A stretch of 64,000 nt of DNA from Halorussus limi. GTDB taxonomy: Archaea > Halobacteriota > Halobacteria > Halobacteriales > Haladaptataceae. The notes beneath the pieces were generated by a model. The model was not told where the DNA came from. It saw nothing but the letters and a program-made list of their open reading frames with translations, and did no database searches. The stretch covers positions 1,178,001-1,242,000 of the forward strand of contig NZ_CP096659.1 of assembly GCF_023238205.1 (NCBI RefSeq), in the 5' to 3' direction. The position numbers were made by a program, and so were the translations under genes. Shown one piece after another: positions 60,304-64,000 of the stretch (its first letter is position 1; each line of letters opens with the position of its first letter).

Positions 60304-61614
60304 ATGATAGACAGAACGTACTCCGACGAGATTACTGCCGAACAGGACGGCGAGACTGTCTCCATCGCCGGACACGTCCACGAGATTCGAGACTTGGGCG
60401 GACTGACCTTTGTCATCGTCCGCGACCGCGAGGGGAAGACGCAGGTCGTGTTCAAGGAAGAGAACGACGAGGACCTCTTCGAGGCCGCCCAAGACCTCCA
60501 CAAGGAGGACGTGGTCCAAATTTCCGGGCGCGTGAAGGCCAGCGACCAGGCCCCCGGCGGCGTCGAACTCGCCCCGACCGGGATGGAAGTCATCAGCGAG
60601 TCCGACACGCCCCTGCCGATGGAAGTCGCCAAGGACATCGAGTCGGACCTCTCGACGCGACTCGACAACCGGGCCATCGACCTCCGGAAGCCCGAGACCT
60701 ACGCCGTCTTCTCGCTGCGCTCGAAGCTGATGTCCGCGATGGAGGAGTGGTTCGACGACGAAGGCTACGTCGACGTGGACACGCCGCTCATCTCCCAAGA
60801 GGGTGCCGAGGGCGGCGCCGAACTGTTCCCCGTCGTCTACTACGGTGACGAGGTCTTCCTCTCCCAGAGCCCCCAGTTGTACAAGCAGATGCTGATGGCC
60901 GCCGGCTTCGACAAAATCTACGAGACCGGCACCGCGTTCCGCGCCGAAGCGTTCGCCACCTCCCGGCACGTCTCCGAAATCGCGATGTTCGACGTGGAAC
61001 TGGCCTACATCGAGGACCACCACGACGTGATGGACGTCCAAGAGGAGTCCCTGCGCTACGCGCTGGAGCAGGTCGCCGAGAACGCCCGAGACGAGTTGGA
61101 GGTTCTCGACGTGGACCTCGACGTTCCGACCGAGCCGTTCCCGCGTATCACCTTCGATGAGGCCCGCGACATCCTCGCCACCGAGTACGACCACGTTCCG
61201 GACGACAGCGACGACCTCGACACGAAGGGCGAGAAGTTGCTCGGCGAGCACTTCGAGGAGCAGGGTCACCCCGCGTTCTTCGTCGTCGGCTACCCCAACG
61301 AGAAGTTCTACTACCGGCAGAACGTGCCCGGCGACGACATCGCCTCCCGGAAGTTCGACCTCGTCTACAAGGGCCAGGAACTCTCCTCGGGCGGCCAGCG
61401 CGAACACGACATCGAGACGATGGAGCAGTTGATGGACGAGCAGGGCGCCGACCCCGAGAACTTCCACTTTTACCTCGAAGCGTTCCGGTTCGGCATCCCG
61501 CCTCACGGCGGCTACGGACTCGGTATCGACCGCCTCGTCCAGAAGGTCGCCGACCTCGAAAACATCAAGGAAGCCATCCTGTTCCCGCGCGACCCCGACC
61601 GCGTGACGCCGTAG
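60304..61614 (+). CDS. aspS: Aspartyl-tRNA synthetase (archaeal type)
   Basis: 436 residues, the archaeal short form. N-terminal OB-fold anticodon-binding domain (about 15-105; [20 protein letters not shown]). The class II catalytic core has motif 1 around [20 protein letters not shown], motif 2 [18 protein letters not shown], and motif 3 [34 protein letters not shown] is also typical. Many archaeal AspRS charge both tRNA-Asp and tRNA-Asn; which applies here depends on whether an AsnRS exists in the genome. Confidence 0.96.
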   Translation: MIDRTYSDEITAEQDGETVSIAGHVHEIRDLGGLTFVIVRDREGKTQVVFKEENDEDLFEAAQDLHKEDVVQISGRVKASDQAPGGVELAPTGMEVISESDTPLPMEVAKDIESDLSTRLDNRAIDLRKPETYAVFSLRSKLMSAMEEWFDDEGYVDVDTPLISQEGAEGGAELFPVVYYGDEVFLSQSPQLYKQMLMAAGFDKIYETGTAFRAEAFATSRHVSEIAMFDVELAYIEDHHDVMDVQEESLRYALEQVAENARDELEVLDVDLDVPTEPFPRITFDEARDILATEYDHVPDDSDDLDTKGEKLLGEHFEEQGHPAFFVVGYPNEKFYYRQNVPGDDIASRKFDLVYKGQELSSGGQREHDIETMEQLMDEQGADPENFHFYLEAFRFGIPPHGGYGLGIDRLVQKVADLENIKEAILFPRDPDRVTP

Positions 61615-61728
61615 CGAGCGATATTCGGCTCGCTCGGCAGTTCGAGGCCTACATCGACGGTCTGCGTTTTCACGGCGCGTATCGACCAATCGGCTCACTT
61701 TTGTTTCCCCTGACCGTTACGTCCGGGC

Positions 61729-62061
61729 ATGGCCGACTTCGACCCCGAGAAGTTCGAGGACAAGTACGCGAACTACTTCAACGAGTTGCAGAAGGCGTAC
61801 AAGAACGCGTTCAACCGACTCAACGAGCGGTACGACTCGGAACTCATCCACGCCATCGACCAGCAGATTCTGAACGAGAGCGAACCCTTCTACGAGGGCG
61901 ACGGCGAGTTCCGGGTCGAGTTGCCCGAAAATCCGGTCGAGCGCGTGCAGGGCATCGTCGTCAAGGACGAGAAGGTAGAGGAGATGCTAGAGATTTACGT
62001 CGAGGAGATAGAGACGGAACTGCGGCGCGTGTTCGGCTTCGAATCTGAGAGCGAATCCTGA
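61729..62061 (+). CDS. DUF5783-like haloarchaeal protein
   Basis: 110 residues: FDPEKFEDKYANYFNELQKA, then YKNAFNRLNERYDSELIHAI, and a C-terminal helix EEMLEIYVEEIETELRRVFG. Acidic, helical, soluble. The family name is from memory of haloarchaeal annotations and its function is unknown. It follows aspS by about 115 bp on the same strand and may share its transcript or have its own promoter. Confidence 0.65.
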   Translation: MADFDPEKFEDKYANYFNELQKAYKNAFNRLNERYDSELIHAIDQQILNESEPFYEGDGEFRVELPENPVERVQGIVVKDEKVEEMLEIYVEEIETELRRVFGFESESES

Positions 62062-62270
62062 CGTCCGCCCCGACTCGAGCGAGTTCGGCAGTTTTCCGGC
62101 GACTTCGACGCTTCGTCCAGCGGTTGCTCTGAGAGCGGTGCAAACCGTCGTTTGTTGTCCATAAATCAGTTATCGCTATACCGAATCTCCGAATGTGTCC
62201 TACGAAGCGAGACGGAACGTGACTCGTCGCGGATAGCGGTTTAGGTAGACCAGAATATCTAAGGCAGAGT

Positions 62271-62284
62271 TTAGGCTACCCTAA
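62271..62284. promoter_or_regulatory. DtxR/IdeR-like iron box before the binding lipoprotein
   Basis: TTAGGCTACCCTAA is an inverted repeat (TTAGG/CCTAA) very close to the iron-dependent DtxR/IdeR/SirR consensus. It lies 3 bp before the ATG at 62288, after a TATA-like GAATATCTAAG (62253-62263). A second partly matching TTAGGTAG lies at 62241-62248. Repressor binding here would block a leaderless transcript when iron is plentiful. Confidence 0.7.
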
Positions 62285-62287
62285 GAC

Positions 62288-63532
62288 ATGCGAGAAACAC
62301 CGGCTACGAAACTGACGCGGCGAAGTTTGCTGAAGGGCGCGGGCGCGGCCAGCACTGGCGCGCTCCTCGCCGGCTGTACGGGAGACGGAGCGGGCGACGG
62401 AACCCAGACGAGCGGGACGGGAGAGTCGGAGACGACTGGAACGACCGCGGCCGAGTCCACCACGACGGAGAGCAGCGACGGGCACTCGGTGACGATGTCG
62501 CCGGTGGGAACCGTCGAGTTCGACGCCGTCCCCCGGAACGTCTTCACGGTGTTTCCCCAGTACGCGGACATGGCGGTGGCGCTCGGACACGGCGACGCGG
62601 TGAACTCGGTGTACGTGCCGAAGATGACCGGCACGACGCTGAACCACTACGGCCACCGCCTCGACGGCGTCTCGTTCGAGTGGGACGGGCTACGGGACCC
62701 GTTGAGTAACGGCTTCTCCAAGGAACTGCTGTACGAACTCGATAGTGACGTTCACCTGACCGACCCCGCGTGGGCGTCGACTCAGAGCAACTGGGACAAG
62801 TCGGACGTGGAGGAGATCAAGTCGAACGTCGCGCCGTGGTTCGGGAACTTCTACAGCGGCACCCACGCTCAGCCTCCGGACGGGTACGGCAACTACGAGT
62901 ACTACGACCTGTGGAAGTTGTTCGGGAAGGTCGCGGACGTGTTCCGCGAGCGCGAGCGGTACGAGGCGCTCGCGGAGGTACACGCGAACCTCGTCTCCTC
63001 GATTCGGGAGAAGCTTCCGCCGAAGGAGGAGCGACCGAGCGCCGTCCGGGTCACGCTCGCACAGGACGGCCAGTCGTTCTACACGTACCACCTCAACAAA
63101 CCGGGCTACTGGTTGGCTGACACCCGACCGCTCGGGGCGAACGACGCGTTCGCCGACGAGGACTGGCAGAGCCTCTGGGGCACCGTCGATTACGAGACGA
63201 TGCTCGAAGCCGACCCGGACGTCATCCTCCACCTGTGGGGAATCACGCCGAGTTACAGCATGGCCGACACGCGCTCGAAACTCGAGAACCACACCAGCGG
63301 AAGTCAACTGACCGCGGTCGAGAACGACCGCGTGTACGCCGCGGGGATGCGGTATCAGGGACCGATAATGAACCTGTTCCAGATAGAGATGGGAGCCAAA
63401 CAGCTCTACCCCGACCTGTTCGGCGAGTGGCCCCGCTACGAGGACGGCGACCCCTACCCGGAAATTCCCGAGGACGAGTGGCTGTTCGACCGCAACCGCG
63501 TGGCCGACATCATCACCGGCGACGGCCAGTAG
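62288..63532 (+). CDS. ABC substrate-binding lipoprotein, iron/siderophore type
   Basis: 414 residues. Tat-type lipoprotein signal: TRRSLLKGAGAASTGALLAG followed by Cys in the lipobox. A Thr/Ser/Gly linker (about 32-65) precedes a class III binding-protein fold with one long linking helix (FRERERYEALAEVHANLVSS). Segments NVFTVFPQYADMAVALGHGD, LLYELDSDVHLTDPAWASTQ and LEADPDVILHLWGITPSYSM resemble Fe3+-siderophore/B12 binding proteins. The DtxR-like box upstream favours iron. The permease and ATPase are not in the window (the next gene is NifU-like). Confidence 0.82.
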   Translation: MRETPATKLTRRSLLKGAGAASTGALLAGCTGDGAGDGTQTSGTGESETTGTTAAESTTTESSDGHSVTMSPVGTVEFDAVPRNVFTVFPQYADMAVALGHGDAVNSVYVPKMTGTTLNHYGHRLDGVSFEWDGLRDPLSNGFSKELLYELDSDVHLTDPAWASTQSNWDKSDVEEIKSNVAPWFGNFYSGTHAQPPDGYGNYEYYDLWKLFGKVADVFRERERYEALAEVHANLVSSIREKLPPKEERPSAVRVTLAQDGQSFYTYHLNKPGYWLADTRPLGANDAFADEDWQSLWGTVDYETMLEADPDVILHLWGITPSYSMADTRSKLENHTSGSQLTAVENDRVYAAGMRYQGPIMNLFQIEMGAKQLYPDLFGEWPRYEDGDPYPEIPEDEWLFDRNRVADIITGDGQ

Positions 63533-63648
63533 CGCCGCATCCACGGCCGTCGGAGCGGCGAAGTATCGGCGGACAGCCGTCGGTATCCCGACGCGGTGAA
63601 CGAGAGTGAACCAAAGGCCTAAGACCGCACGCTCCCTATCGCTTCAGT

Positions 63649-64000
63649 ATGAGCACCGAGACTCAGGACGACGGGGACGACCTCGAGGAGCGCGTCAGCA
63701 ACTTCCTGCGACGCAACTTCCCCCAGATTCAGATGCACGGCGGAAGCGCGGCCATCCAGAACATCGACCGCGAGACCGGGTCGGTCCACATCCAGTTGGG
63801 CGGCGCGTGCAGTGGCTGTGGCATCTCGCCGATGACGATTCAGGCCATCAAGAGCCGAATGGTCAAGGAGATTCCCGAAATCGAGAAGGTCAACGCCGAG
63901 ACCGGCATGGGCGGCGACGGCGGACACGGCGGTGGCATGAGTCCCTCGTTCCCTGGCGAGACGAGTGACGACGGCGACGACGACGAGGGACCGCAGGCCC
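63649..64000 (+). CDS. NifU C-terminal-like Fe-S scaffold protein (partial)
   Basis: The ATG at 63649 opens a frame to the window's right edge (117 codons visible). Residues 10-75 form the NifU-C/NfuA domain with the CSGCG motif (Cys54 and Cys57) in LGGACSGCGISPMTIQAIKS, which binds a bridging 4Fe-4S cluster between two monomers. The tail is Gly/Asp-rich (GGDGGHGGGMSPSFPGETSD). The C-terminus is missing. It probably delivers Fe-S clusters to apoproteins. Confidence 0.85.
   Translation, partial: MSTETQDDGDDLEERVSNFLRRNFPQIQMHGGSAAIQNIDRETGSVHIQLGGACSGCGISPMTIQAIKSRMVKEIPEIEKVNAETGMGGDGGHGGGMSPSFPGETSDDGDDDEGPQA

Noticed and set aside
1-64000. Search for tRNA and rRNA genes and CRISPR arrays
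   Set aside because: No cloverleaf with a T-arm consensus, no rRNA stretch and no regularly spaced repeats were recognised by eye; a covariance-model scan would be the proper test.

Overview
The window is a piece of haloarchaeal (class Halobacteria) chromosome. The evidence is a strongly acidic proteome, GC-rich coding sequence, Tat-type lipoproteins, a PGF-CTERM surface protein, a halobacterial surface-glycoprotein signal peptide, archaeal TATA-like promoters with many leaderless starts, and families known mainly from haloarchaea. I cannot fix the genus from sequence alone.

Region 1 (about 1-4500) has visibly lower GC and different codon use. It looks like one end of an integrated plasmid or temperate pleolipovirus-like element: a DUF4238 gene cut by the window edge, a small AbrB-like gene, a GC-rich hairpin, a putative HUH-type replication initiator, a tyrosine integrase and an overlapping ribbon-helix-helix-like gene. 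No att site or target tRNA could be identified.

Region 2 (4.5-18.5 kb) deals with the cell surface and import: a PAS histidine kinase, a prepilin peptidase, a PotABCD-type ABC importer whose ATPase is divergent from the other three genes, and a surface (S-layer-type) glycoprotein with a structured 5' UTR. A PGF-CTERM stalk protein follows the glycoprotein, and two paralogous winged-helix regulators lie upstream.

Region 3 (18.5-40.3 kb) is mostly housekeeping: S9 peptidase, a GIDE-like membrane protein, UspA, upp, small membrane proteins, an ArsA/Get3 ATPase, CstA, Pit-type permease, CNNM/CorC protein, a glutaredoxin-like/cysteine-less peroxiredoxin-fold pair, Sua5, a solo Cas4-like nuclease, and a bioY-bioM-bioN biotin ECF operon preceded by a near-ideal BirA-type operator.

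Region 4 (40.3-64 kb) carries an HdrD/DsrM-like redox fusion, MFS and DedA proteins, hemB, hemL and hemC-hemD (5-aminolevulinate to uroporphyrinogen III), an ammonium transporter fused to a PII domain with a possible leader peptide, kptA, a RecJ-like DHH protein, aspS, an iron-type ABC binding lipoprotein under a DtxR/IdeR-like box, and a NifU-like protein cut by the right edge.

No tRNA, rRNA, CRISPR array or intact insertion sequence was recognised. The items most worth a second look are the replication module of the integrated element, the apparently split S-layer/anchor gene pair with its hairpin leader, the cysteine-less peroxiredoxin coupled to a CPFC protein, the related palindromic insertions inside two coding genes, and the biotin and iron operators.
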